A stretch of DNA of 64,000 nt from Paenibacillus dendritiformis (GCF_945605565.1 NZ_OX216966.1:4890001-4954000), one strand, 5' to 3'. Numbered from the stretch's first letter, positions 18,321 through 27,109 are shown. Notes: generated by a model from the letters alone, not told the origin. Program-made: numbers and translations.

Positions 18321-19376
18321 TCATATGCGGTGGATGCCGTCGGAATGGAAGCCAAGGGTGAAGGTCGTGCCCGCATGCGGCTCCGATTCGACGCTTATCG
18401 TATGACCGAGCTTGCCGCACACCTGCTTGACCAGATACAGCCCCATCCCGGTGGCATCTCCTTCCCGGCGTCCATTCTCCCCGGTGAAGAAGGCATCGAA
18501 GATGCGCGGGATATCATGCGGCTCGATGCCGACCCCCTCATCCTGCACCCGGAGCTGCACGGCGCCGCCGGCCTGCTGAACCGTGAACTGGAGCGATTTG
18601 GCCCCTTCCTTATCCTTCATATATTTGATCGCGTTCGTGACCAGCTGGGTCAGAATGAACGCCAGCCATTTCTCATCGCTCTCGACCATCGTGTCGCCAG
18701 GCGTGACCTTCGGATAGATTTGGTAACGAATGAGTGCTTTTTTATTCTGATTGATGACCTGCCGGATGACATGCTGCAGCGACAGTCCCGTCACGTGCAG
18801 ATCAAGGTCGAACTTCTCCATGCGGGCCGTATGCAGCATCATATCGAGGCCGCGCGCGAGCCGATCCGTCTCTTCCGCGATGCTGCGCAGCAGCTGCTCC
18901 GTCTCCTCCAGCGACAGCGGCTGTGGCGTCTGCTGCGAGATCAGATGCAGCACCGACACCGGCGTCTTCATATGATGAACCCATTGGTTCGTAAAATGAA
19001 GATGCTGCTCCCGGTTCTTCTGCATCGTCAGCAGATCGTCCATGTAGGCGCTGTACTGGCGGCTGATCAAGCCGTGAACCCGCTCCTGCTCCTGCGTCTC
19101 CGGATGCTGAAGACAGAGCGTGAAATCATTGCTGCTCGCATTCTCCTCCGCATTCTTCATCTCGCGGAACCAGCGCTTCTGCCGCGAATAGTCATAGATT
19201 AACCCAAGGAGGATGACGGCCCCGCCCAGCACGAATACGTAGGTCAGGCTCCCGCTGTACAGATAGCGCTGGCCGATTCCGAGATCCAGCCATACGACAA
19301 GCAGGGCGACGAATAAAGCGGCGAAGCAGGCGAGCACAAGGAGCAACCGATCCTTCACAAAGCGCCAAAAGGTCAT
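18321..19376 (-). CDS. bceS: BceS-type intramembrane-sensing histidine kinase
   Basis: 351 residues. Two N-terminal transmembrane helices with almost no extracellular loop are followed by the phosphoacceptor HHMKTPVSV, an N box LVTNAIKY and G box DEGVGI. Kinases of this layout do not bind the antibiotic themselves but read the state of the BceAB transporter. The ATG at 19376 overlaps the bceR stop in an ATGA, which fixes the start; the frame runs eight codons further. Confidence 0.92.
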   Translation of the reverse strand: MTFWRFVKDRLLLVLACFAALFVALLVVWLDLGIGQRYLYSGSLTYVFVLGGAVILLGLIYDYSRQKRWFREMKNAEENASSNDFTLCLQHPETQEQERVHGLISRQYSAYMDDLLTMQKNREQHLHFTNQWVHHMKTPVSVLHLISQQTPQPLSLEETEQLLRSIAEETDRLARGLDMMLHTARMEKFDLDLHVTGLSLQHVIRQVINQNKKALIRYQIYPKVTPGDTMVESDEKWLAFILTQLVTNAIKYMKDKEGAKSLQFTVQQAGGAVQLRVQDEGVGIEPHDIPRIFDAFFTGENGRREGDATGMGLYLVKQVCGKLGHTISVESEPHAGTTFTLGFHSDGIHRI

Positions 19377-20083
19377 GCCCAATCCCCGTCTTCCGTCCAC
19401 GACGTCTGCAAGCGGTATCCCTGTCCGCGCATCGTCTCGATCGCCTTATGAATGCCAATCTCCTCCAGCTTCTTGCGCACGCGGGTCACATTCACGGTGA
19501 GCGTGTTATCGTCCACGAAGTCGACATCATCCCACAGCGTCTCCAGCAGCGTCTCCCGGGAGACGATATGACCGGCGCGCTCCATAAGCACAGCGAGCAG
19601 CAGCGCCTCATTCTTCGTCAGATCGACGCGGCTTCCCTTCCATTCCAGCGTATTCCGGGAGCGGTGCAGGCTCAAGCCATGCACGACCAGCTCCTCGCCG
19701 CCGTTGGTGGAAGCATACTCCCCGTATGTTCGGCGCAGGACGCCCTTGACCTTCGCCAGGAGCACATCAAGATGGAACGGCTTCGTGATGAAATCGTCGC
19801 CCCCGTTCTCAATCGCCATCACCTGGTCCATCTCTCCGGTACGCGCGGACACGAAAATAATCGGGGCATTGGTCACCATCCGGAACTGCCGGCACCAATA
19901 GAATCCGTCATAGGCCGGCAAATGAATATCGAGCAAAATCAAATCCGGGTTCACCGCAAGCAGCTCTTCCTTCAGCGCCTTGAAATCGGTGGCCCTCGTC
20001 ACTTTGTAATCATATTTCTCCAGCGAAGATTGCAGAATGGAAGCAATCTTGTCATCATCTTCAACGATCATAATCCGATACAT
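19373..20083 (-). CDS. bceR: BceR-type response regulator (OmpR family)
   Basis: 236 residues with a receiver domain (MIVEDDDK acidic pocket, phosphoacceptor in LILLDIHLP) and an OmpR-type winged helix. It is predicted to bind the TNACA-N4-TGTAA box ahead of bceA. The start is ambiguous among three ATGs (20092, 20089, 20083). I chose 20083 because GGGGG lies nine bases upstream and the family begins two or three residues before the first strand. Confidence 0.92.
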   Translation of the reverse strand: MYRIMIVEDDDKIASILQSSLEKYDYKVTRATDFKALKEELLAVNPDLILLDIHLPAYDGFYWCRQFRMVTNAPIIFVSARTGEMDQVMAIENGGDDFITKPFHLDVLLAKVKGVLRRTYGEYASTNGGEELVVHGLSLHRSRNTLEWKGSRVDLTKNEALLLAVLMERAGHIVSRETLLETLWDDVDFVDDNTLTVNVTRVRKKLEEIGIHKAIETMRGQGYRLQTSWTEDGDWA

Positions 20084-20196
20084 TCTCATCATCCCCCGAC
20101 TCTATCTGCATACCGATGCATAGCATATTTTTCATCATATCACAAACCGTCCGCCGGACAAACCGCCGGATATTTTTACTGGATTCTGGAAAATGT

Positions 20197-20225
20197 TTGA
20201 CGATTTGGTGAACGGCTTATATAAT
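20197..20225 (+). promoter_or_regulatory. Sigma-A promoter of the DUF485-actP operon
   Basis: TTGACG (20197-20202), a 17-base spacer, then a perfect TATAAT (20220-20225). It lies about 135 bases ahead of the first gene. Confidence 0.82.
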
Positions 20226-20274
20226 AGAAAAAAGTCATCACGGCCATACGAACGAACCGTTATTTCGAAAGGGG

Positions 20275-20288
20275 TGTAAGCGTTTACT
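20275..20288. promoter_or_regulatory. cre site (CcpA) downstream of the actP promoter
   Basis: TGTAAGCGTTTACT matches the catabolite-responsive element palindrome except for the last base. It lies about 50 bases past the -10, a roadblock position that implies glucose repression of acetate uptake. Confidence 0.75.
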
Positions 20289-20361
20289 TTTCCTGATATA
20301 GACTCGTTATCCTGACATGGCAATGAAATCTGAACCATTGTTCGGAGGTGTATCGCGTCCT

Positions 20362-20676
20362 ATGAAGCATGAACGCGTGAATTACGGCCAGATGGCCAAG
20401 TCGTCCCGGTTTCATACGTTAATTCAGAGCAAGAAGCGCTTCATTATCCCGCTGACGATCTTCTTTTTCCTCTTCTATTTCGCCCTGCCGATCCTGACTT
20501 CCTACACCACGATATTGAACCGGCCCGCGGTTGGCGCGATTTCCTGGGCCTGGGTATTCGCCTTCGCCCAATTCATCATGACTTGGGTCCTATGTGTCCT
20601 CTACGCCCGCAGAGCGGCCAAATTCGATAAACTGGTGGCCGAAATCAATCAGGAATGGAGTGGGGAACGCGAATGA
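20362..20676 (+). CDS. DUF485 membrane protein (ActP partner)
   Basis: 104 residues with two transmembrane helices (around FIIPLTIFFFLFYFALPI and WVFAFAQFIMTWVLCVLY). DUF485 proteins such as YjcH are regularly encoded just before ActP-type acetate symporters; their exact role is unsettled. I chose ATG at 20362 because GGAGGTG lies eleven bases upstream; an ATG at 20317 lacks a ribosome-binding site. It overlaps the symporter start by four bases. Confidence 0.88.
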   Translation: MKHERVNYGQMAKSSRFHTLIQSKKRFIIPLTIFFFLFYFALPILTSYTTILNRPAVGAISWAWVFAFAQFIMTWVLCVLYARRAAKFDKLVAEINQEWSGERE

Positions 20677-22205
20677 GCACAACGGCGTTCATTTTGTTTT
20701 TGGCCATCGTGATGCTGACCATGGTCATTACATACATAGCGGCGAAGAAGACGCGCAGCGCAGCGGATTTCTACACGGCTGGCGGCGGCCTGAAGGGCTG
20801 GCAGAACGGGCTGGCCATCGCGGGGGATTATATGTCCGCGGCTTCGTTCCTGGGCATCGCCGGATCGATCGCTCTCGTCGGCTTCGACGGCTTCTTCTAT
20901 TCGATCGGCTTCCTCGTCGCCTATCTCGTCGTCCTGTATCTTGTCGCGGAGCCTTTGCGCAATCTGGGCAAGTTCACCTTGGCCGATATGATTGCCGCCC
21001 GCTTCAATAATATGAAAATCCGGGGCGTCGCCGCGCTGAATACGGTGACGATCTCGACCTTCTATATGATCGCCCAGCTCGTCGGGGCCGGGGCGCTCAT
21101 CAAGCTGCTGCTCGGGATCGATTATGTATGGGCCGTCCTCATCGTCGGCTGCCTGATGACGCTGTATGTCGTCTTCGGCGGCATGCATGCCACCTCATGG
21201 GTGCAGATCATCAAGGCGATCCTGCTCATGGGCGGGACCTTCCTGCTCTCCATCTTCGTCTTCTCCAAATTCAACTTCAGTCTGACCGGCATGTTCGAGC
21301 AGATGAAGACGGCGACTCCGCTCGGGGAAGCCTTTTTGAATCCGGGCAACAAATACACCAATCCGCTGGATACGCTCTCGCTCAATCTCGGACTGGTGCT
21401 CGGAACCGCCGGCCTGCCGCATATTCTTATTCGCTTCTTCACGGTGAAGGACGCGCCGACAGCCCGTTCCTCGGTCGTCTATGCCACCTGGATTATCGGC
21501 CTGTTCTACATCCTGACCATCTTCCTCGGCTTCGGCGCCGCCGCCTTCGTCGGGACCGACGCGATACTCGCGGCGGACAAGGGCGGCAATATGGCCGCGC
21601 CGCTTCTGGCCCAGGCGCTCGGCGGCGATTTCTTCTTCGCCCTGATCTCGGCTGTCGCGTTCGCGACCATTCTCGCTGTCGTCACCGGCCTGGTCCTCTC
21701 GGCCGCCTCCGCCTTCGCGCATGATTTCTACAACCATATCGTGCGCAAGGGCAAAGCCAATGAACGCGAGCAGATGAAGGCCGCCCGCTTCGCCTCCATC
21801 GGCGTATCGGTGCTCTCGATTGCCTTGGCGCTGCTCGCTTCGAAGCTGAATGTCGCCTTCCTGGTCGGCCTTGCCTTCGCCGTCGCGGCCAGCGCGAACC
21901 TTCCGGTCATTCTGTTCACGATCTTCTGGCGCCGCTTCAATACGGCGGGGGCGATCAGCGGCATGCTGACCGGATTGCTGTCGGCGATTGCGCTCGTCGC
22001 TGTCTCCCCGAGCATCTGGGATCCGGCCGGCAAGGCGATCTTCATCGGAGAGCCGCTCATCACGCTTACGAACCCGGGCATTATCTCGATCCCGCTCGGC
22101 TTCATCGGCGCCTGGATCGGGACGATCGTGTCATCGCGCAGCAAAGATGCGGATGCGAAGTTCGATGAGGTGCTGGTCAAAGCCAACACCGGCATTCATA
22201 TGTAA
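20673..22205 (+). CDS. actP: Cation/acetate symporter, SSS family
   Basis: 510 residues of the sodium:solute symporter family with about 13 hydrophobic helices and the ADFYTAGGGLKGWQNGLAIAGDYMSA-type N-terminal block, which marks the ActP/SSS branch. It is expected to take up acetate or a similar monocarboxylate. ATG at 20673 overlaps the DUF485 stop (ATGA). The promoter and cre site upstream place it under catabolite control. Uptake of propionate or pyruvate remains possible. Confidence 0.87.
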   Translation: MSTTAFILFLAIVMLTMVITYIAAKKTRSAADFYTAGGGLKGWQNGLAIAGDYMSAASFLGIAGSIALVGFDGFFYSIGFLVAYLVVLYLVAEPLRNLGKFTLADMIAARFNNMKIRGVAALNTVTISTFYMIAQLVGAGALIKLLLGIDYVWAVLIVGCLMTLYVVFGGMHATSWVQIIKAILLMGGTFLLSIFVFSKFNFSLTGMFEQMKTATPLGEAFLNPGNKYTNPLDTLSLNLGLVLGTAGLPHILIRFFTVKDAPTARSSVVYATWIIGLFYILTIFLGFGAAAFVGTDAILAADKGGNMAAPLLAQALGGDFFFALISAVAFATILAVVTGLVLSAASAFAHDFYNHIVRKGKANEREQMKAARFASIGVSVLSIALALLASKLNVAFLVGLAFAVAASANLPVILFTIFWRRFNTAGAISGMLTGLLSAIALVAVSPSIWDPAGKAIFIGEPLITLTNPGIISIPLGFIGAWIGTIVSSRSKDADAKFDEVLVKANTGIHM

Positions 22206-22233
22206 CCGGCAGCGCGGCCGAATCCACGCGAAG

Positions 22234-22267
22234 CAGCCCCCGGCGTCATCGATTGACGCGGGGGCTG
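22234..22267. terminator. Hairpin between convergent actP and the Fe-S repair gene
   Basis: CAGCCCCC-GCGTCA pairs with TGACGC-GGGGCTG around TCGAT, with one mismatch. It probably stops transcription from both sides. Confidence 0.75.
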
Positions 22268-22292
22268 TCCTCTGTACTGTGTCCGATGTGCG

Positions 22293-22979
22293 TTAACCGG
22301 CAATACGCGGGAACAGCACATTATTTTCCAAATGCACATGCTCGAAGGTCATCGATTCCAGCTCTTCCAGCCGCGCATAGGCGACGCGGTAGGTCGTGCA
22401 GGCGCCTTCCGGCGGCGTGAAATCCGATGTTTCCTCTCGCAGCCGCTTCAGCAGCGCCCCGGCTCCATCATGCTCCTCCGCCAGCTCCGCTACCACGGCC
22501 CGGGCTTCCGCCGCCGTCGCTTCCGGATCGTCCTCATACCGGAGGATGAGCGGGAAGTGAGAATCTTCCTCCTTCTCGATATGCGCCTCCAGTTCGGCCT
22601 TCAGCTGCAAGAACGTCTCATGCACCTTGGCCAGATGGGGTTGATCCCCGCCATGCACATGATATACGCGCGCCACATTCGCCGTTATTGCCGGCAGCTG
22701 CTCGCGCAAGTACTGGTGATGCTTATTCACGATATATTCAATCAGCGAGCGGGAAGACATGAACTGCCAATCGACGCCCGTTCCCGCCGCAGGAGCCGCT
22801 TCACGCATCCGGTTCAACTCGGTGATAACCTCTTCTGCCGCAAGTCCCCGTTCGGCGGCGGCTTCGTGTATCGGACGGTTGCCCCCGCAGCAGAAATCAA
22901 TTTTCAACCGCTTAAATAAATCGCTCGCCGCCGGATAACGCAGCACGGCATCGCGTACCGTCATCTCCTCCGTAAACAT
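22293..22979 (-). CDS. ric: Iron-sulfur cluster repair di-iron protein (ScdA/RIC/YtfE family)
   Basis: 228 residues. An N-terminal DUF542 domain contains DFCCGG. It is followed by a hemerythrin-like helical bundle with metal-ligand histidines at NKHHQYLR, AKVHETF, EKEEDSHFP, AEEHDGA and FEHVHLENNVLFPR. The family repairs iron-sulfur clusters damaged by nitric oxide or oxidants. That fits nearby nitrite reduction, which can release NO. An FNR-like palindrome lies about 100 bases upstream. Confidence 0.92.
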   Translation of the reverse strand: MFTEEMTVRDAVLRYPAASDLFKRLKIDFCCGGNRPIHEAAAERGLAAEEVITELNRMREAAPAAGTGVDWQFMSSRSLIEYIVNKHHQYLREQLPAITANVARVYHVHGGDQPHLAKVHETFLQLKAELEAHIEKEEDSHFPLILRYEDDPEATAAEARAVVAELAEEHDGAGALLKRLREETSDFTPPEGACTTYRVAYARLEELESMTFEHVHLENNVLFPRIAG

Positions 22980-23077
22980 GTGACACCTCTCCCTTCCTCG
23001 TCCAGCGCTTCAGCTCGGCGGCATAGCCGCCAGGCTTGCGCTGTAACCTGATCATACCCCCGGGGAAGGGACAGGAT

Positions 23078-23093
23078 AGTGATTGCGATCACC
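23078..23093. promoter_or_regulatory. FNR-like palindrome upstream of the Fe-S repair gene
   Basis: AGTGATTGCGATCACC has GTGAT/ATCAC arms around TGCG and matches TGTGA-N6-TCACA with two mismatches. It lies just past the degV stop and about 100 bases ahead of the repair gene. Confidence 0.4.
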
Positions 23094-23108
23094 GAAAAAT
23101 AGACAAAT

Positions 23109-23969
23109 CTACGACAGAGCAGGCGCTTCCTGATAAGAAATCAGGACGCCGCCTTCCCCTGCATAGGTTCCGATCACCGGCCCCATATTGACGAACAGCA
23201 CCTGATCGAACGGATACTTGTCCAGCAAATCGCGGAGAAAGACTTTGGCGCGCTCCTCGCAGTTGGAATGAGCGAGGGCAATCCAGTTCTTGTCGACCTG
23301 ATGCCACGCATCGCCCACCTTGTCGATCAGGCGCCGCAGCGTCTTCTGGGTGCCGCGGATTTTTTCCATCACTTCAATCGAGCCTTCTTCGCTCGCTTCC
23401 ATCAGAAGCTTAATATTCAGCATCGAGGCGACCGTCCCCTTAATCCGGCTCAACCGGCCGCCGCGGATGACATTTTCCAGTGTATCCAATGTAAAATAAG
23501 TCCGTGTATGCTTAATAAAATGAACCATCTTCGCCATCAGGTCATGCAGCTCTTCCCCTGCCCGGGCCAATTGGGCCGCCCGCACGGCCAGCAGTCCGAG
23601 CCCCATCGACGCCGTCTTCGTATCCAGCACCTCAATCCGGTTCGGATGTCCTTCTTCCTCATACATGGTCTTGGCCATCAGCGCGTGATTGTAAGTGCTG
23701 CTCAGCTGAGAGGTCAGCGATAAGACGAGAATGTCCTTGTCGGTTCCAAGAGATCGATACATATGATAGAAGTCGGCAGGCGAAGGACTCGCTGTATTCG
23801 GCAGCTCGTGCTCCTCCCGCATCCGTTCATAGAAGGAATCCGTATTCATATCGGATGTCAATACGTCTTGCCCGAATCGAACGTACAGCGGAACGACGTG
23901 GATGCCGTAATGCTCTACCAGCTCCGGCGTCAGGTCCGAGCTCCCGTCCGTGATGATGTGAATGGTCAT
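23109..23969 (-). CDS. DegV family protein (FakB-type fatty-acid binding)
   Basis: 286 residues. It opens with IITDGSSDLTPELV and contains SPSPADFY and LTSQLSSTYNHA, the loops that hold the fatty-acid head group in DegV/FakB proteins. Members present fatty acids to the FakA kinase for phospholipid synthesis; fakA is not in this window. The start at 23969 has AGGAG seven bases upstream; the frame is open six codons further. It is monocistronic. Confidence 0.88.
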   Translation of the reverse strand: MTIHIITDGSSDLTPELVEHYGIHVVPLYVRFGQDVLTSDMNTDSFYERMREEHELPNTASPSPADFYHMYRSLGTDKDILVLSLTSQLSSTYNHALMAKTMYEEEGHPNRIEVLDTKTASMGLGLLAVRAAQLARAGEELHDLMAKMVHFIKHTRTYFTLDTLENVIRGGRLSRIKGTVASMLNIKLLMEASEEGSIEVMEKIRGTQKTLRRLIDKVGDAWHQVDKNWIALAHSNCEERAKVFLRDLLDKYPFDQVLFVNMGPVIGTYAGEGGVLISYQEAPALS

Positions 23970-24017
23970 GTCAGTCTCCTGTCTCATAGTGAAATGTGAT
24001 TGTTAATCTCAATCTGC

Positions 24018-24084
24018 GTTCAAATCGTCGGGTTTTCAGCACCGAGAAGGTTGCGAGAACCTGAAGAAAGACGACGATTTGAAC
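24018..24084. repeat. Small palindromic element with 13-base perfect ends (MITE-like)
   Basis: GTTCAAATCGTCG at 24018-24030 and CGACGATTTGAAC at 24072-24084 are perfect inverted repeats. Inside them AGGTT-GCGAG-AACCT makes a second nested hairpin. No gene fits. The form suggests a short mobile or structured RNA element. Confidence 0.5.
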
Positions 24085-24187
24085 AACCTCTTAAATTTAC
24101 CCCTGTCATTCCGCTTAATTATAAGGGCTGCAGGATAGGTTGACAACGATAAAAAGGGTCGCCGTCCCGCAGCACGCCCCTTCGACA

Positions 24188-24229
24188 TAAAAATAGCGGG
24201 CGCATAACTCCTTCGGAGCTGCGCCCGCC
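24188..24229 (-). terminator. Terminator of the cobalamin adenosyltransferase gene
   Basis: On the minus strand GCGGGCGCA-GCTCC pairs with GGAGTTATGCGCCCGC and is followed by TATTTTTA, about 35 bases past the stop. Confidence 0.8.
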
Positions 24230-24261
24230 GTGCCGCCCGGTGAGGGCGTTCGCCCGCAAGC

Positions 24262-24777
24262 CTATCGCTCACCCTGCTTCCCGCTCACGCGGTCTGCAAG
24301 CCACCATAAGTACGTTGACAACCGATTGATATATTGCAATACGACCTTCGAGGCGATCTCATCACGCATCAAGGTGACGATTCGCCGTTCCGCCCGCCGG
24401 CATACGCCGCGGCACACCATCAGCCTCGCAGACAGGGGATTGTCCGGGTAGCCGGCTTGAAGCGGCTCCGCCGGGGGATGCTCCTCCATGCGCCGTTCCA
24501 GCTGTTCAACCGCCTCCAGCGCAAGCCGGTAAGGCCGGAATTCCGGCGAGACGACGGCCAGATCATGGCTGCAATCGAACAGATATTGCTGGATTCCCGT
24601 CAATTCGGCCGCAAGCTCGGCCTCCCCGTCGATCTCCGCCTGGCGAATGGCCGAACTCAAGAACGTGTTCAATTCATCAACCGTTCCGTAAGCTTCCACC
24701 CGAGCATGATCCTTGTCGACCCGCCCGCGAATGACACTCGTCTTGCCGCCGTCTCCCGTCCTTGTGTAAATACCCAA
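24262..24777 (-). CDS. Cob(I)alamin adenosyltransferase, PduO type
   Basis: 171 residues. Transfers the adenosyl group of ATP to cob(I)alamin to make coenzyme B12. The family motifs are clear: IYTRTGDGG, RVEAYGTVDELN (ATP and subunit interface), CRRAERR and LQYINRLS. The start is a TTG at 24777 with AAAGGAG eight bases upstream. No B12-dependent enzyme or other cobalamin gene is visible nearby, and I see no B12 riboswitch. Confidence 0.92.
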   Translation of the reverse strand: MGIYTRTGDGGKTSVIRGRVDKDHARVEAYGTVDELNTFLSSAIRQAEIDGEAELAAELTGIQQYLFDCSHDLAVVSPEFRPYRLALEAVEQLERRMEEHPPAEPLQAGYPDNPLSARLMVCRGVCRRAERRIVTLMRDEIASKVVLQYINRLSTYLWWLADRVSGKQGER

Positions 24778-24918
24778 TCATCATTCTCCTTTGCGTGATA
24801 AACCGTTAGTCGTTGCTTCATTCATTGCGAAATACGATGCCTTGGGCATAATGTCGATAATGCGCCTCTGGCAGCGCCCGATCTTCCGAACGCGGCGACC
24901 AGCGCCGCTTCAACCTTG

Positions 24919-25293
24919 TCAGGAATCGTCCGAATCCGTTGCAGCGGATTCATCCGACTCTCCGCAGTCCGCCGACTCGCTCACCCATGTCTCCGCCCAA
25001 TGTTGAATGGCTTCCATGACCGGCTGCAGCGCCAGCCCCTTGTCGGTCAGTTCGTACTCAATGCGCACCGGAGTCTCCGGATAGACGTTGCGCACGACAA
25101 TGCCGGCTGCCTCCAAATCTTTCATTCGCTCACTTAGCATCTTGTCGCTCATCGCAGGAATGAGCGCGGAGATATCTTTGAACCGCTTCGGTCCGCTGAG
25201 CAGGACCTGAATGAGAAGCCCGTTCCAGCGCTTCCCTAATACACAGAACGCGGATTCAAAACGGGGACACATCCCCAAATGATGGGATTCCAT
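24919..25293 (-). CDS. HxlR-family transcriptional regulator
   Basis: 124 residues. CPRFESAFCVLGKRWNGLLI is the standard HxlR opening, with the sensing cysteine near the N-terminus. A winged helix (FKDISALIPAMSDKMLSERM) and LTDKGLALQPVMEAIQHWAE follow. The acidic serine-rich tail (SADCGESDESAATDSDDS) is unusual. It probably represses its own promoter through the perfect palindrome 21 bases upstream of the ATG. Its other targets are not evident; the divergent gene is capA-like. Confidence 0.9.
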   Translation of the reverse strand: MESHHLGMCPRFESAFCVLGKRWNGLLIQVLLSGPKRFKDISALIPAMSDKMLSERMKDLEAAGIVVRNVYPETPVRIEYELTDKGLALQPVMEAIQHWAETWVSESADCGESDESAATDSDDS

Positions 25294-25313
25294 ATCATCA
25301 TCCCTCCTTCATA

Positions 25314-25330
25314 GCTTACAAAATGTAAGC
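25314..25330. promoter_or_regulatory. Perfect palindrome ahead of hxlR-family gene
   Basis: GCTTACAAAATGTAAGC has perfect 7-base arms with a 3-base centre. It lies 21 bases upstream of the regulator's ATG, the expected place for an autoregulatory operator. Confidence 0.65.
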
Positions 25331-25489
25331 AAGTTTATTTTACCATAGCGTTTTCAAAAAGAAAATGGGGAAGACTCAAGTCAAGTAACAAAATTTATAG
25401 TATATTGCAAATATTTTGAAACTTATTTCCGGATGTTAACGAATATAATGAAAGCGGTGAAGTGACCTTTTATACATAGGAGGTGCCCA

Positions 25490-26740
25490 TTGAGCACATT
25501 TCGGGAATCACGCCGCGGGCGTCACCGGCGGCTGAAGCAGCGCCGCAGGCGCAAATGGACAGCTGCGCTAGCGATTGCTGCTGCCGCCCTGCTGTTCTCC
25601 GCCGGCATCCTCCTCCATGCGATGGACGGACCGCAGCAAGACCAGGGAGAACAGGCAGCAGCCGCTCCCTACGGGGCCCCTCCCGCAGAGGGCAAGACTC
25701 CGAAGAACGGCGAGGTTGCGCCGCTTCCCCCGGTTAACGGGCCCGCAGACGGGGCCAACGACGCGGCAGACGGGCCGATTCGGCTCGTGTTTGCGGGCGA
25801 CGCGCTCATGGACTGGTCGGTCAAAGAGACGATTCGCAAGGAAGGCCCGGACTATCCGTTCGTGCATGTGGCCGAGGAAATACAGGAAGCCGATTTCGCC
25901 GTCGTCAATCTGGAGACCGCCGTCACCTTCCATGACCAAAAAGATACGAACCAGCTGTTCAATTTCAAATCCGACCCAATCTCGCTGGAAGGATTGAAGA
26001 ATGCCGGCTTCGATCTCGTATCGATCGCCAACAATCATACACTCGACTTCAAGCAAAAAGGCTTTCTCGATACGCTCGCGAATCTGGAGCATTACGAGTT
26101 GCCCTATATGGGAGGCGGCAAAAACCGCGAGGAGGCTTACCGCGCCCATGAAGTGACGATTAAGGGGAAGCGCATCAAATTCCTCGCCTTCTCCCGCTTC
26201 ATTCCCCAGACATACTGGTTCGCCGCGGATGACCGGCCAGGCATCGCAGAGGCGTACAACAAGTCAAGCGTGCTGCCTGTCATTCGCAAAGAGAGCCAGG
26301 ATTGCGATTATTTATTCGTCTATATGCACTGGGGCGTCGAGAAGAACAACAAGCCCGAGCCGTGGCAGCGAACCTATGCCCGCGAGATGATTGACGCCGG
26401 GGCCGACGGCATCGTCGGCAGCCATGTGCACGTGCTGCAAGGCTTCGAATGGTACAACGGCAAGCCGATTGCCTATTCGATAGGCAACTTTCTTTTTCCG
26501 GATTACGTGAAGGGGAAAAATGCGGATACAGGCCTGCTCACGCTGACGATGGAGGATGGCGAGATTCGCATGTCCTTCAGTCCGTATCAAATCTACCGGG
26601 ATCAGATCATCAAGAAGGACGATGCCTACGTGAAGCGGCAATTGACGTATTTGGAGTCCATCTCCTATGACGTGGCCATTGGCGCCGACCGGGCGGTGGA
26701 GGCGATCCGGGCGAAGCCTCCGGCTTCCGGCAAGCAATAA
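25490..26740 (+). CDS. CapA/PgsA-family metallophosphatase-like protein, membrane-anchored
   Basis: 416 residues. A very basic N-terminus (RRGRHRRLKQRRRRKW) and one transmembrane helix are followed by a low-complexity linker rich in P, A and Q. The CapA domain carries metal-site motifs FAGDALMD, NLETAV, NNHTLDF, HWGVE and GSHVHVLQG. The family acts in poly-gamma-glutamate export or release, but capBC partners are absent, so the substrate is unknown. The start is TTG at 25490 with GGAGG six bases upstream. A TATAAT lies at 25444. A strong terminator follows. Confidence 0.85.
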   Translation: MSTFRESRRGRHRRLKQRRRRKWTAALAIAAAALLFSAGILLHAMDGPQQDQGEQAAAAPYGAPPAEGKTPKNGEVAPLPPVNGPADGANDAADGPIRLVFAGDALMDWSVKETIRKEGPDYPFVHVAEEIQEADFAVVNLETAVTFHDQKDTNQLFNFKSDPISLEGLKNAGFDLVSIANNHTLDFKQKGFLDTLANLEHYELPYMGGGKNREEAYRAHEVTIKGKRIKFLAFSRFIPQTYWFAADDRPGIAEAYNKSSVLPVIRKESQDCDYLFVYMHWGVEKNNKPEPWQRTYAREMIDAGADGIVGSHVHVLQGFEWYNGKPIAYSIGNFLFPDYVKGKNADTGLLTLTMEDGEIRMSFSPYQIYRDQIIKKDDAYVKRQLTYLESISYDVAIGADRAVEAIRAKPPASGKQ

Positions 26741-26760
26741 GCAATCTTACGGGATTACGA

Positions 26761-26805
26761 AAAAAAGAGCGGATCAGGCGGCACGGGCGCCTGATCCGCT
26801 TTTTG
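26761..26805 (+). terminator. Terminator of the capA-like gene
   Basis: AGCGGATCAGGCG pairs perfectly with CGCCTGATCCGCT around CACGGG, with A-run before and TTTTT after, so it can act on both strands. Confidence 0.92.
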
Positions 26806-26954
26806 CCGCCGCGGCCCGGGCCGGCCCAGCGAAGTCCGGCGGCCTATTAATCGCAGGCCGGCATGCCGTTCTCTTGTCATCGCCAGGTTCCTTAGGCATG
26901 CCCAACCGCCCAAAATCGCGCAGCTTCCAAGGCGATGCACGGCGGAGGGGAATT

Positions 26955-27014
26955 ATGTCTTTTTTATGTCCAATTTGCCATCAAGTAGGTATCTTGCCTC
27001 CTTCATCGAAATAA
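26955..27014 (+). CDS. Possible 19-residue peptide with a CPIC-H motif
   Basis: ATG at 26955 is preceded by GGAGGGG at a good distance and the frame ends at TAA after 19 codons: MSFLCPICHQVGILPPSSK. CPxC followed by a histidine resembles half a zinc-binding knuckle. It could be a real small protein, a leader peptide or the remnant of a larger gene. No promoter is evident. The rest of 26806-27109 shows nothing else. Confidence 0.3.
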   Translation: MSFLCPICHQVGILPPSSK

Positions 27015-27109
27015 AGTAAGAGCCAGAGGCAAAAAACGGATATATCCCGTCATGTGCAATTCCCGCCTCCGGAATTGAATTAACCCGCAACCCGATAAGG
27101 AGGAGTACC

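Noticed and set aside
24778..24918. Cobalamin riboswitch near the adenosyltransferase gene
   Set aside because: The gap is too short and shows no B12-box-like conserved element.
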